A stretch of DNA of 64,000 nucleotides from Fennellomyces sp. T-0311 (Eukaryota > Mucoromycota > Mucoromycetes > Mucorales > Lichtheimiaceae): positions 682,001 to 746,000 of the forward strand of contig JALLLT010000009.1 in assembly GCA_025266875.1 (NCBI GenBank), written 5' to 3'. Shown piece after piece: positions 35,599-45,793 of the stretch (position 1 is its first letter; every line of letters begins with the position of its first letter). A program made the translations under genes and the position numbers. The notes below the pieces were generated by a model that was not told the origin of the DNA, did no database searches, and worked only from the letters and a program-made list of their open reading frames with translations.

Positions 35599-36978
35599 AT
35601 GTTACCAGGCAACAAACAATTAACTTCCAGCATAAAGTTGCACAGGCACCACTTCTTCTCCGCCAAAGAAAAAAAAAAGAATGGAATCCAGCGATCAGAT
35701 CATTTTCAAAATACAAAAGCTGACACAGATCCGACTAAAGTAAATTTGAAAAAAAAGTGGTATGAAGCGCTCTCAAAAGTAACGACTCTGTTTTGCTTCT
35801 ATAAAAGAAAAAGCTACACGACATCACCTACAGTCGAAAGCAAATTCCTAACGAATGACTATATTCCTGTTGATCAACTCGAAGGTCATGTCAATCAATG
35901 GCGGTCGATTCGCATTGGACAGAAGCCGAACGAAAACTGGGGGACAGTGGGAGTGATCGATCGCGTGAAATCACAAAAAAAGTTCAGTGTGGCTAGGATA
36001 ACCAACATGTGCGGGTTCCATTTCCATCTGTTTGTGTTTGGCAAGGCGTGTAGTCATGATATCCAAGTGGGACGTGTGGTTGGCATATTTAAGCCAACGA
36101 TTGTATTCTCGTCCGACCTCAAAGCCGATATCGCGCTTTCTGTCAAGGATAAAGCACAGCTTCTGCTGATTGGCGATAGTCAGGATTTAATACAATGCTC
36201 TGCCTTTGTTCGAAAGGATAAACAGTGCCCAGCCATGTTGGATGGTCGGACAGGAACGCTGTGTGATCTCCATATAACCAATGCTTGCAAGGCTTCCAAG
36301 AATACGCGTATGGAACTGGCATCAGGGTAAACGTATACCTCCCTTTATCAGGACCAAAAGCTAAGCTCTTGCATAGTGATAGCGCGTTGGAAGTTCGGTG
36401 GGCAAAATTGTCAGCACAGGGATACCAGGCAACGCAGCCCGAGAGAAGGTTGGATAAGGAGTATACGTATATATTCAAGGGGCGAGGGCCCATCACGTCG
36501 GACGGCACAGAATTACACGTCAAGAATCCAAAGACGTATGCCGAGGATGTCAAGGAAAAAGAAGCGTTGGCGTAAGTTTTCCAGTCTATCGCGCGTGCGC
36601 CTTTTACTCAAACGCTGTGCAGTGATTTCCTGAAGGGCAAGAACGACGTGGGGGCCGACATGCTGCGCAAAGCCAGAGGCATTAAAGAGGAGAAAAGGGC
36701 TTCGAGTAACAGACAGGATTCTCGTTGTTTGTATACACGGTTGCTAAGCTTACGTTCCTTCTAGACGCGCTGTCCAAAGAGGCGATGCTCAAGATGGGGT
36801 ACAGCAGCACGCAGGCACTTACCAAAGACGAGTCTGAAGCCAAAGTAGGTCCGATTCTGCAAGATTTAGAAAAAAGGTTAACCGGTGTTGGGAGCAGAGA
36901 AAAGCGATCGATGAGCTGCTGCAGATGAATGGAGCTGGAACTTCGAATAGCAAGAAACCAAGATATGTGTACCTCTAG
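35599..36978 (+). CDS. MCM10: MCM10 replication initiation factor
   Basis: Binds DNA, the CMG helicase and polymerase alpha to activate replication origins. Five exons (35599-36326, 36377-36571, 36623-36723, 36765-36844, 36898-36978) give 394 residues. The OB-fold of the internal domain covers roughly residues 85-195 (WRSIRIGQKPNENWGTVGVI; FHLFVFGKACSHDIQVGRVV). It is followed by the Mcm10 zinc finger in the expected C-x9-C-x11-C-x2-H spacing (CSAFVRKDKQC then CDLH). A conserved stretch KASKNTRMELASG crosses intron 1. The protein is shorter than typical fungal MCM10 (about 570-600). The first 80 residues look unlike a conserved N-terminus, so an upstream exon may be missing or the true start may lie elsewhere. 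Confidence 0.82.
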
Positions 36979-37087
36979 TCGATAAGGAAATTCCACAGCG
37001 TACCACTTAATGATAAAGCGAGGGGACCGTTCTGTATCTTGCAACAGCCTGTTTTTTGTTTTTTGTTCTTTCATCTTTCAAGGAGGA

Positions 37088-38647
37088 ATGCCTCAACGAT
37101 CATTCTCTGTACCTCCAAACACTTCGTTGGCGCTCCAAGCATCGATTGATGTGCCTGCACCCACTCTGCCTGTGCCTCTGATGCTGGAAATGCGTGACGC
37201 TCTTCCGGCCCTAGAAAAGGCATTGGCGCCGGAACTTTCTGCGCAGTGTCTTCCGCTATGTATGCAGCTATTGTCAACATGGGTGCTTGTTTCGAGCGGC
37301 TCCCAGAATGAGGAGAAACAGCCCACTCGCTCAATGACACGTTCTCGACTATCGCGATGGTTCACTCAATCGTTTGCTCGAAAGAAAGGCGTCGCGCCTA
37401 TCACTGACAAAGATATTTCCGAAGACCTTTTGCTCGACGAATACTATGAAGACGACGAAGAAGACGACGAAATAACAACCACTCCCACCACGCAGCGGAC
37501 ACCTTCCACAACTCATTCCAGCACCATTGCCTCCTCCTACCAGGACGACAAACAGCATGCACTCACGAAACGGAGCAGCATTTCAAACTTCTTGAATCGG
37601 CTGGGAATGTCGGTTCGAAAGGCCATTGTCGGTCGTCAACAACACGAAAAACTCGCTTTACCAAGCCCCGTGTTGGAAGAAAGACGAGAGTGGGACGAGG
37701 ATGAAACAATTTGGGCAAGGCGCGACGAACAACCAACCATTGAGCAGAACACACGAGAAAAGACGGTCAGACCAAGTAAAACGGACATGGATGTATGTCG
37801 CGAAGAATCGGTGCCGTTCATCAAGATGGGGCTCGGTCGTCGCCCCGAAACCCCAACAAGCGTCGACGTCGAGGACGCGCAGGAGTACAGACTGTCCGTG
37901 GATTTGCGATGGCAGGAGCGTTTCCACGAACAACAGCACGACAAGATTGATATGATGTTACGAAGGTACACCAGCAGGAAAGACAATTGAAGCTACACCA
38001 TCTGACACCATCCTATTATTAGTGTGTCGACTGCATTGTACGAAGTGATATCGCATAACCACGCATTTGGACTGTTCGATTACGATGAATCATTCACGGG
38101 AAGTCCGCTTTTGCAGCCAGACGCCTCGGATTCGATGCAAGAGCTGTTTATGGCACAACCTGTCACCACATGGCACGATATTTATGAGCAAATGGCGTAC
38201 GTGTTTGATTGCGGTGAGGTGAGTGATAAAAATAAGTCGACTGGAATGCACCACATTCTAATTCTATTCTTAGCTAACTTCAGAACACGCAATCATCACT
38301 TACATCTATGTTATTCGCATGCTGGACAAGTCCGAACAGAGCCTTTGTGATGTGAACTGGCGACTAGTTCTGCTGGCCGGGATGCTGCTTGCCGTCAAGG
38401 TGTGGGACGACTGTGCCGTCTACAACATGGATTTCGTCCAAATATTTCCCGAATTGGACATCAAAATCATGTACGTGTTGCTTGTATTTTTATCCTGTTG
38501 ATTTATAATGCTAATGCGCTCGCCAGTAATATGATCGAACGCCGTTTCATGCTGGCAATGGATTGGGACGTGTCGTGCAAGTGTTCCATTTTCGCAAAGA
38601 CCTATTTTGATCTGCGCGAGCTTGGGACCGCCAAAACACCCTTATAA
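37088..38647 (+). CDS. Cyclin-Y-like cyclin
   Basis: Four exons (37088-37965, 38023-38218, 38274-38470, 38527-38647) give 463 residues. The C-terminal 120 residues form a cyclin box of the cyclin Y group: SEHAIITYIYVIRMLDKSE, WRLVLLAGMLLAVKVWDDC, then MIERRFMLAMDWDVSCKCS and AKTYFDLREL. Such cyclins activate PCTAIRE/PFTAIRE-type kinases, often at membranes. The N-terminal 290 residues are largely disordered, with an acidic run (DEYYEDDEEDDE) and several basic-Ser clusters (KRSSISNFL), a likely site of phosphoregulation. It lies 109 nt downstream of MCM10 on the same strand. The partner kinase is not in this window. Confidence 0.88.
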
Positions 38648-39068
38648 GCCTGCATTTTGTAGTAGAGTAACTTATATAGGTTGCATGTACATAATAAACA
38701 AAAGTATACTTACCTAGTTATAATCTGAATAAGGATTTTATTGGCTTTTCTTGGCAACGACAACACAAAGAGGGGCGCCCTGATCGAGAGCAATTAACTT
38801 TTTCTATTACCGTCAGAATATGTCCTAATCCAGCTTTCTTTAATAATTAAAAGATACAATGGAAATTTACAATTGAAGAGTTGAGAGACACGAGAGAAAA
38901 GAGAGCAGTACATTGGGGAGAGGCTTTGCTATTGCGTGATGACATCGTGTTGGTTCGTAAGCGGTAAGGCTTCTGAGACAACAAAGAGGGGAATGTAACT
39001 TTTTTTCTCTACTTGATGCATATATGTATATATAACTTCCCATATTTGTTGAAAAACCTTTTCGGCTT
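38648..39068. other. Convergent intergenic region
   Basis: 421 nt between the stops of the cyclin gene (plus) and the secreted protein gene (minus). An AATAAACAAA polyadenylation-like signal lies at about 38693. No gene is visible. Confidence 0.5.
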
Positions 39069-39971
39069 CTAAGGCCACCTTAAGATCTCGGGGATGACGA
39101 CTTCGTCCCAACCGTCGCACACGATTTGATCTTCGGGCTTTGTACAGATATCTTGAACAGTAGTATGAGACCATTCGTCGAGCGTCCGTATCGTGTTGCT
39201 AATGATCGTATTAACATAGGCCATGACGTCGGGATCGGTCAATAAGGAGCCTGCTCCATAGTTGATGATGTCGGAATGAATTGATTGCTTCATGTTGGGC
39301 GCCAAATTCTGGAACAACAAACCACTACCAAACATTGTTTGTTCCATCAGATGGCCACGTAAATAAACAACTATCCGTTCCTTAATCTAATGCTTAAACG
39401 TTTAGTACCGGACAATTCGACAGCTTGCACCTTTTTCTTTATTACCAAGTCGAGAAAATGGCAGATTGATGGTGGGTTTCCGCACCGGTAATCCATCTTG
39501 GCACCTGTTTAGAAAATTGCGAGTTAGAAATGCTTATATACAAAGGACATGTAGGAAAAACTTACATTCTTCTCGGGTCCATTCCTCGCCCTCGTTTGGC
39601 TTTTTTCTATCGAGACGCTTTGGATTGTTGCAGTCGCCCTTGAACGGTTCGTCCCCGGAAAAGATGGTCTGATAAATGCCTTCTTCGAGTATATCTCCCG
39701 TGGTTTGCATAGTAAAGTCGTCGAGGCCGTCTTCTACAGTATTCCGAATGCCGTCCTGCAGTACCTTTTCCGGAACGAGATTTAACAGTTTGGTGGGTAT
39801 GGAAACATTGTAGAGATTGGTGTTTAGGGACTCATGCAGATCGTTGACGGCTAAATGAATGACGGGAATGTAGCGATCTGCAAACACTTGGGAGATAGCG
39901 TGCCGACACAGGGGTTCACATGCCGATGCCAGAGAAACAATCAAAGTTAGGAATGTGAGTCTCTTGAGCAT
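39069..39971 (-). CDS. Secreted cysteine-containing hypothetical protein
   Basis: Three exons (39566-39971, 39409-39504, 39069-39370) give 267 residues. The ATG at 39971 opens a signal peptide (MLKRLTFLTLIVSLASACEP), so the product is probably secreted or vacuolar. I do not recognise the family. The mature part is acidic with scattered cysteines (REECAKMDYRCG; PPSICHFLDLV; DICTKPEDQIVCDGWDE) and amphipathic helices. Intron 1 has good signals. Intron 2 (39371-39408) would be only 38 nt, but it is the join that keeps frame and gives a smooth sequence (QAVELSVVYLRGHLMEQ). A long TATA run lies near 40137-40150. Confidence 0.7.
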
Positions 39972-40396
39972 CTTTACTGTGAAGTCTGTTGAAAAAGAGT
40001 GGGAAGGGGGTGAAGGAACTTTTCGTATTTTGCCTTTTCTAAACATTTAAAACCATAAATGGGAAAACAATTTATTGGCAAAAGTGTGTTCTCGACACGT
40101 GTGTGACTCCAAATGAGGATTTCCCTTTGAAACTTATATATATATATAACCGGCTCCATTACCCTATTCTTTTCTTTTTACCATTTCTACTTTATAACGA
40201 ATGTATTTTATTGCCATGGTGACATGTTTTGTTGTCTTTAACCTAGCAATTAAATTATCGGATATCATCAAAGGCAGGTTAGGTAAAGAGAGGTATAGCG
40301 GCTATTCTATTTTTACTCGTCACACAGAACATTTTTATCGCCATTTCTGCCCTTTGGCACTCTTTTCCTTCAATTAACTCGTGTTACTGTACCACA
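39972..40396. promoter_or_regulatory. Promoter region of the secreted protein gene
   Basis: The stretch contains TTATATATATATATAACC near 40137-40154, about 165 nt upstream of the start at 39971. The rest is AT-rich, and no other gene is visible before the stop of the DUF4460-like gene at 40397. Confidence 0.5.
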
Positions 40397-41228
40397 TTAA
40401 GCCCTGTGCCCCTCGCGACTCGAAAAGTTCATGGATATCCGTTCTCGTCGTTTGATGTCAAGATTAGCTTTGAGGTAGTTTTTGATTTCTAGTTGAAGAA
40501 TAGAATCATGAGAAAAAAAATTGGTTATATAACAAAAAAAAGTTTTTAGCAAAGACAAAAAAAGTAAGGTTTTTACCGCTGCATCCCATATCCGACGTGA
40601 AGACGAGAATGCCGCGCCCCCGTTCAGACGATGCTAAACTCGTTGCGTCTTTTCGAGTCACTACAAGCGCGGGCAAGATTCCCCACCAACGTTCTGGTTC
40701 CAATTCAGCCATAAAGTCACACCATCGGATGGCTATTTCTTGACGATCCACCGACGGTCCGAACGTCAGCAGCTTATTGCGTAAAATAAGGTCCGGACTC
40801 CATTCAATTGGTTTTTCTTGGGCTTGTCGATGGAATGCACGTGCAAATTCTTTTGTCAGATCGCTTCTCCTTGAAGGACTTTTGGTTGTCATGGTTTTCA
40901 CTGCTTCACGATCCGACGGTGCTACTTGAATATCCAACTGCGCGCATAAATCCAGCAATGCGCTGGCAGTTTGCCATTCACTTCCATGTTCAAATTGTGC
41001 TAGTATCCGCTTATGGCGCATATTTTTGCCATAGAATTCGAGCTGCAATGTCGGTCCCTTTTTTGGTCGTGGCTCATTTCTTAGCAATGGATTCAGTAAC
41101 GTGTACAGCTGTTGCAGCGAGGCGGAATTCAGTTTGCTTTTGCTGGGATCGTGGTGGAAAAAGTCAGGGTGCGTTTGCAGCACCAACTTTTTCAAATAAG
41201 GTTTGATAAGGGATGCAGCTGCTGTCAT
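40397..41228 (-). CDS. DUF4460/TCAIM-like mitochondrial protein
   Basis: Two exons (40577-41228 and 40397-40488) give 247 residues. The N-terminal half carries a J-like segment typical of DUF4460 (YLKKLVLQTHPDFFHHDPSK, with HPD), followed by LNSASLQQLYTLLNPLL. The HPD recalls DnaJ domains, but the surrounding sequence is that of the TCAIM-type group, whose animal members are mitochondrial. The second half (WSPDLILRNKLLTFGPSVDR; IAIRWCDFMAELEPERWWGI) is conserved-looking without a known fold. The gene starts 127 nt from, and diverges from, a mitochondrial SAM carrier, which fits a mitochondrial role. The molecular function is unknown. Confidence 0.72.
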
Positions 41229-41355
41229 GGAAAACAGAGAGAAGACAAGAACAATGGGCGGCGAAAAACGTGACGATCTTTTTTTTTATTCTTGAGCGCG
41301 TCTATGCCAAAAAAATAATTTCAAACCGTGGACGTTACTTGACAAGGGCCCTTGA

Positions 41356-42441
41356 ATGAGCGAGATCACCAGTTACCAGGCCAATCTCAAGCAAGCCCTG
41401 CTGGCAGGCGCAATGGCCGGAACAGCCGTTGACACTGCATTGTTCCCATTAGGTAATCCCCTATAGCTTTCAACCAACTCTCTCTCTCTTTATCTCTCGT
41501 GCCTGACAGTTCCATACAACGTAGATACCATCAAGACACGACTGCAATCCCAAGCAGGCTTCATGGCCTCCGGAGGCTTCCGTGGTGTTTATTCCGGACT
41601 ACTCTCTGCGGTGATTGGCAGTGCACCCAGTGGTAATAAGAAACCAAGGCAATTGATAAAAAAGTACTCAATACGTTGGATAGCATCTCTCTTCTTTGTC
41701 ACATACGAAGCAACCAAACGCTTGCTGGGCGCCGGTGTTGATAATACCAACCATGCCCACTTCATACACATGGCGGCCGCCTCTTTTGGTGAAATTGTAA
41801 GGGCATACTGAAATAGCAAAAGAGAAGGCTAACGCGGTATGTAGTCGGCGTGCACAGTACGCGTTCCAACCGAGGTGATCAAACAACGCATGCAAACCAA
41901 ACAGTTCAAAACGACGTCGGATGCCGTCGGAAACGTCTTGAGAACAGAAGGCATTCTCGGCTTTTATCGCGGCTTCTTATCAACGGTCGCCCGTGAAATC
42001 CCGTTCACCTGCATCCAATTCCCTCTCTACGAATACTTTAAGCGCTCATATGCGGAGCACAAGGGCAGACGGATAGAGCCTTACGAGGCTGCTTTGATGG
42101 GCTCGGTTGCCGGCGGTATTGCTGCAGCTGTCACGACACCTCTCGACGTATGCAAAACCCGGATCATGCTTCTACACAAGGTAGGTTCACACGCGCACAT
42201 ACATTTGGTGGATCAAAGAGATACTTACGGGTGGCTTTTTTAGAATCAATTAACGACAGAAAATGTTGGGGTAATATCGACAATGAAGCGCATTGTTGCT
42301 GAAGAAGGTCCACGGGTGTTATTATCGGGTATTGGACCTCGGGTCATGTGGATTTCGATTGGTGGCAGTATATTCCTTGGCATGTACGAGAAAGCCGTGA
42401 AAAGTCTTTGCCAATTGCACGTGTTAGACGATCGACGATAG
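41356..42441 (+). CDS. Mitochondrial S-adenosylmethionine carrier (SAMC/Pet8 type)
   Basis: Inner-membrane carrier exchanging cytosolic SAM for S-adenosylhomocysteine. Five exons (41356-41452, 41525-41632, 41684-41796, 41845-42180, 42244-42441) give 283 residues, the usual length. Three mitochondrial-carrier repeats are present: PL-DTIKTRLQSQ split by intron 1, VPTEVIKQRMQTKQF and TPLDVCKTRIMLL. The family's six membrane helices are covered. The short first matrix loop (GGFRGVYSGLLSAVIGSAPS) and GFYRGFLSTVAREIPFTCIQ are characteristic of the SAM subfamily. Substrate assignment is by these blocks and is fairly firm. It shares a 127-nt divergent promoter with the DUF4460-like gene. Confidence 0.92.
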
Positions 42442-42512
42442 AGTAATAACTATTATAATCATAAAAAAAGAGGGAAAAATCATACATTTGTGGATGGAGA
42501 GGTTTATATATG

Positions 42513-45500
42513 TTACACATGAATGAATGCACGTTTCTTTTTATCTTCTACAGGAGCTTCATCGAAAAAGTCGGCCGTGTTGCGTGCCTCCCAGTCGCGT
42601 CGCAGATAAGTCAATGCCGCTCGATTATAGCCCATGACATCTTTTTGCTTCTGCAGACTGGCGCGCAAGTGATGTCGGATGGAGTCCAACATGGGCCGCA
42701 TCATACGGTTCGCAACGATCTGGTTATGATGCATTTTGATCAGAGCAAACAGGACTCTTGAAATTAATATGATATTCCAGTTCTAGAACGTAGACATAAA
42801 TTAGTTAGCGTTGCAAAAGTGACGTCAATTGGTTTTTGATATACCTTTTTAGCCCATCCTTCAATGTAGGAAAGTAATGAAGTGACTTTGGAGAATGGTA
42901 ACACCAGCAGCGCTTCTTCTAGATCATTGGCTTTGATCTTTTCAACCGTATTTAGAACATATTTTTCCGGTGATAAATCACCCATGGCCATCAAAATTGG
43001 ATTGCGCTGTGGTGGCTCGCACGGTAATCCCTTTGCTTTGGCCGTTTCGTATGCTTCCCATCCTTGTTTCTCTTCATCGGCAATTTCCAATGCTTCCATT
43101 ATCCGTTCACCAGCCTTTAATGTTTCCATCGTCTGCTTGCCTGCAGAGTCCAGCTCCATATCGTTCACGTCGACCTTTTCCATTTGGCTCACCAATGTCG
43201 ACTCATACATCTCTTCAAGTTCCTTTTCTCGTTCTTCTTCCAAGAATAACTGGATTTAAAAAGGTTAGTTTGAGGATGCATTTCCATGCCCTCTGGTTTT
43301 ACCTGTTCATCGGTTCTTTCCCATATACGGATAGATCGATCGTGGGAACCTGTCACGACAATGCTGCCATGTCTTGAAACTGCTAATGCCCAAATTTCAC
43401 CATGGTGGCCTTGTAACTTCATGATATTCTCGAACTATTCGATTTTTTTTTGTATATCAGTCTCCATATAACCCATGTTTTCAAGCGTACCTTGTCACCA
43501 TCCCAGTATTTGACCATCTTGTCTTTACTGACGGTAAAGAAATAATGTGTGCCCCATACAAACTGGATACCAGTGATATTTTCTTGATGAGCGAATATCG
43601 ACTTGTGACAATCACCGAAATCAAGGCCCCAAAGCTTGACATTCTTATCTGCCGAAGCGGTGGCAATCAATGTATTATCGGACGAAATGTCCATTGATAA
43701 CACTGGAAGCTATGCAACATTACGATTAAGACACTTCTTTCTATGGCAGATCTCACATGAAGCACAAACCTTGTGGCCGTAGAGTGATAAGAAGAATTTG
43801 AGTGTGTCGTGATAGAATACTTTGACGGTGCTGTCCAAAAGTGAAACTGCCAGGATGTTTTGATCTGGACTGTAGCGAACACACAAAACTTCGTCGGATA
43901 GTTTCAAGGTACGCATGTGCACGAATGTAGGGCTACTGGTTGGCTTTTCTTCGTTGATCTTGAAATCCCAGAATTTAGCTTCCTTGTCAGCACCACCAGT
44001 GACAAAGCCTCGCTTGTCTGGGCGCATATGTAACGAGTAAATGGATCCCGCATGCGCTGCAACGGAGTACACCATAGACGAAGATGCAATATCAAATAGT
44101 TCGAGATCACCCGATTTGGTGCCGACTACAATCTAAACAGCGTGCGTGTAAATAGTCCATCCGTTTTTATGCATAACATCCGTTAAAAGCGACTTACGTG
44201 ACGATCTCCAGGAAGGAAAGAACAGCATAGTGCATAGCCACATTCCATGGAGCGGATACACGAGCGTGTCTTGACATTCCACACCTTTAGGATATCTGAA
44301 AAACATGTGTTACGGATAAGTTCTATTACATATGGTAGGGCGGTACTTACTGTGCGATGCTGAGGCCAGCAGATCGTCGTTTGCACTAAGTGCAACCGCG
44401 CGAACATCTGATCGATGGCCTTGCAAATCGATGCTTGACAATTTGCTTGGTTCCTCCATGCTGTCCGACTTTTTCTCAGCAGGCAATGGAGCATTGTACA
44501 CTTCAATGACGTTATCGTTCAACGAGACAACAAGCTAATATAACCATCAGCCAAACCCCCCTTTTTTTTTTAAAAAAAAAAAAAAGAGAAAATCAACTCA
44601 ATTACCTGAATATGGCCTGCTTTTTGTACATCTTTGACAGGAGCGAAGTCAAAGCTCCGAATCTTGGTTTGTGCGCGCACAATCGTGTAGCTATGAATCT
44701 CATCTTCTGCTTGAACCTCGTCACTGATCTCTTGAACATCTTTTCCCTTTTCCTTTGCGCGCTTCTTGCGTCGCTGGATCTTTTTTCGGATTTGTTCATG
44801 ATCACGGATCTGATACAACTCGACGGCCTTATCTGCAGCTTGGACACCGACGTATTTGCCACTTGGATGGAACTGAAGAGTAACGATACGATCACGCGAG
44901 TTGCGTGGGATGTTGCCGTACAGTGTGATTGCTTTCGTAAGAGTATCTGCTTCATCGGGTTGTTGACCTGGCTGGTCGATCTCCATTTCATCCAATGACT
45001 TTTCCAACACGTTCCAGTTGATCTTCCAAGCCTTGAGCATTGGTTCGGCACCGCCGGAAATAATCATACTTTGTTCTGGATTGATATCGAAATCCCATAC
45101 TTCGGTACGATGGCCGACGACCGTTTCGCGACAAAACTGGCTGGACAAGTCCCACAGTTTCAAAAGGGTATCCTTGGATGCAGACAGCAAATAACCTTCG
45201 TCTGCTCGTTCAGGGTTGTTCAGGAACTTTAAGCAGGTCACTTGTTCCTTGTGGCCTTTCAGCCGGTACAGACCCGTTTCGGCTACAACGTCCCAAACAA
45301 TAATATCCGTATCTTTTGAACCGGATGCCAATCGTGTACCGTCGTTGTTGAATGCCAATGCAGTAACTGCACCTCGATGACCACTTAATGTTACTGTTGC
45401 TGCTGAGCCGTTTGTCTGCCATAATCGAACCATGCCGTCTGCATAGCTGCAAAAATGATCTGTGTTATTTTGACAGGTCCCACAACCTTAAAAAAATATT

Positions 45501-45793
45501 ACTTACCCGACTGCATAATCGCGATTGTTAGGGCTTTTGGAAATACAAGTGACTTGAGCATTGTTGCCGGATTCTTTCCATTGTCCAACCTGCAGGAAGT
45601 CAGTAATGAGCCCGCTTATGAGTGAGGATCTAAACGTTACCTGGGTTCCCTTTTTCAGATCCCATAGCAACACGTCTTCGAGCGCTGGAGTAATGGCTAA
45701 CTTGCCAGTATGATCATAGGTAATGTTCGACTGTGCCGAGGTAATGACACCGAAATTGGCAAGTGGCTCGTAACGAAGGTAGGCCTTGACCAT
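42513..45793 (-). CDS. U3 snoRNP WD-repeat protein WDR3/Utp12 (Dip2)
   Basis: Component of the UTP-B module of the small-subunit processome, acting in the nucleolus in 18S rRNA maturation. Ten exons (45641-45793, 45507-45589, 44606-45446, 44351-44534, 44295-44392 region ending 44198, 43770-44132, 43491-43709, 43303-43434, 42845-43249, 42513-42782) give 915 residues; exon 5 is 44198-44295. The N-terminus [17 protein letters not shown] matches the family. Twelve or more WD units fill two propellers (for example [36 protein letters not shown]). Between them lies a basic insert ([15 protein letters not shown]). The C-terminal Utp12 domain ends [17 protein letters not shown]. The ATG at 45793 is chosen by family alignment although the frame is open to 45940. 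Intron 3 contains a long T-run/A-run hairpin. Confidence 0.93.
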
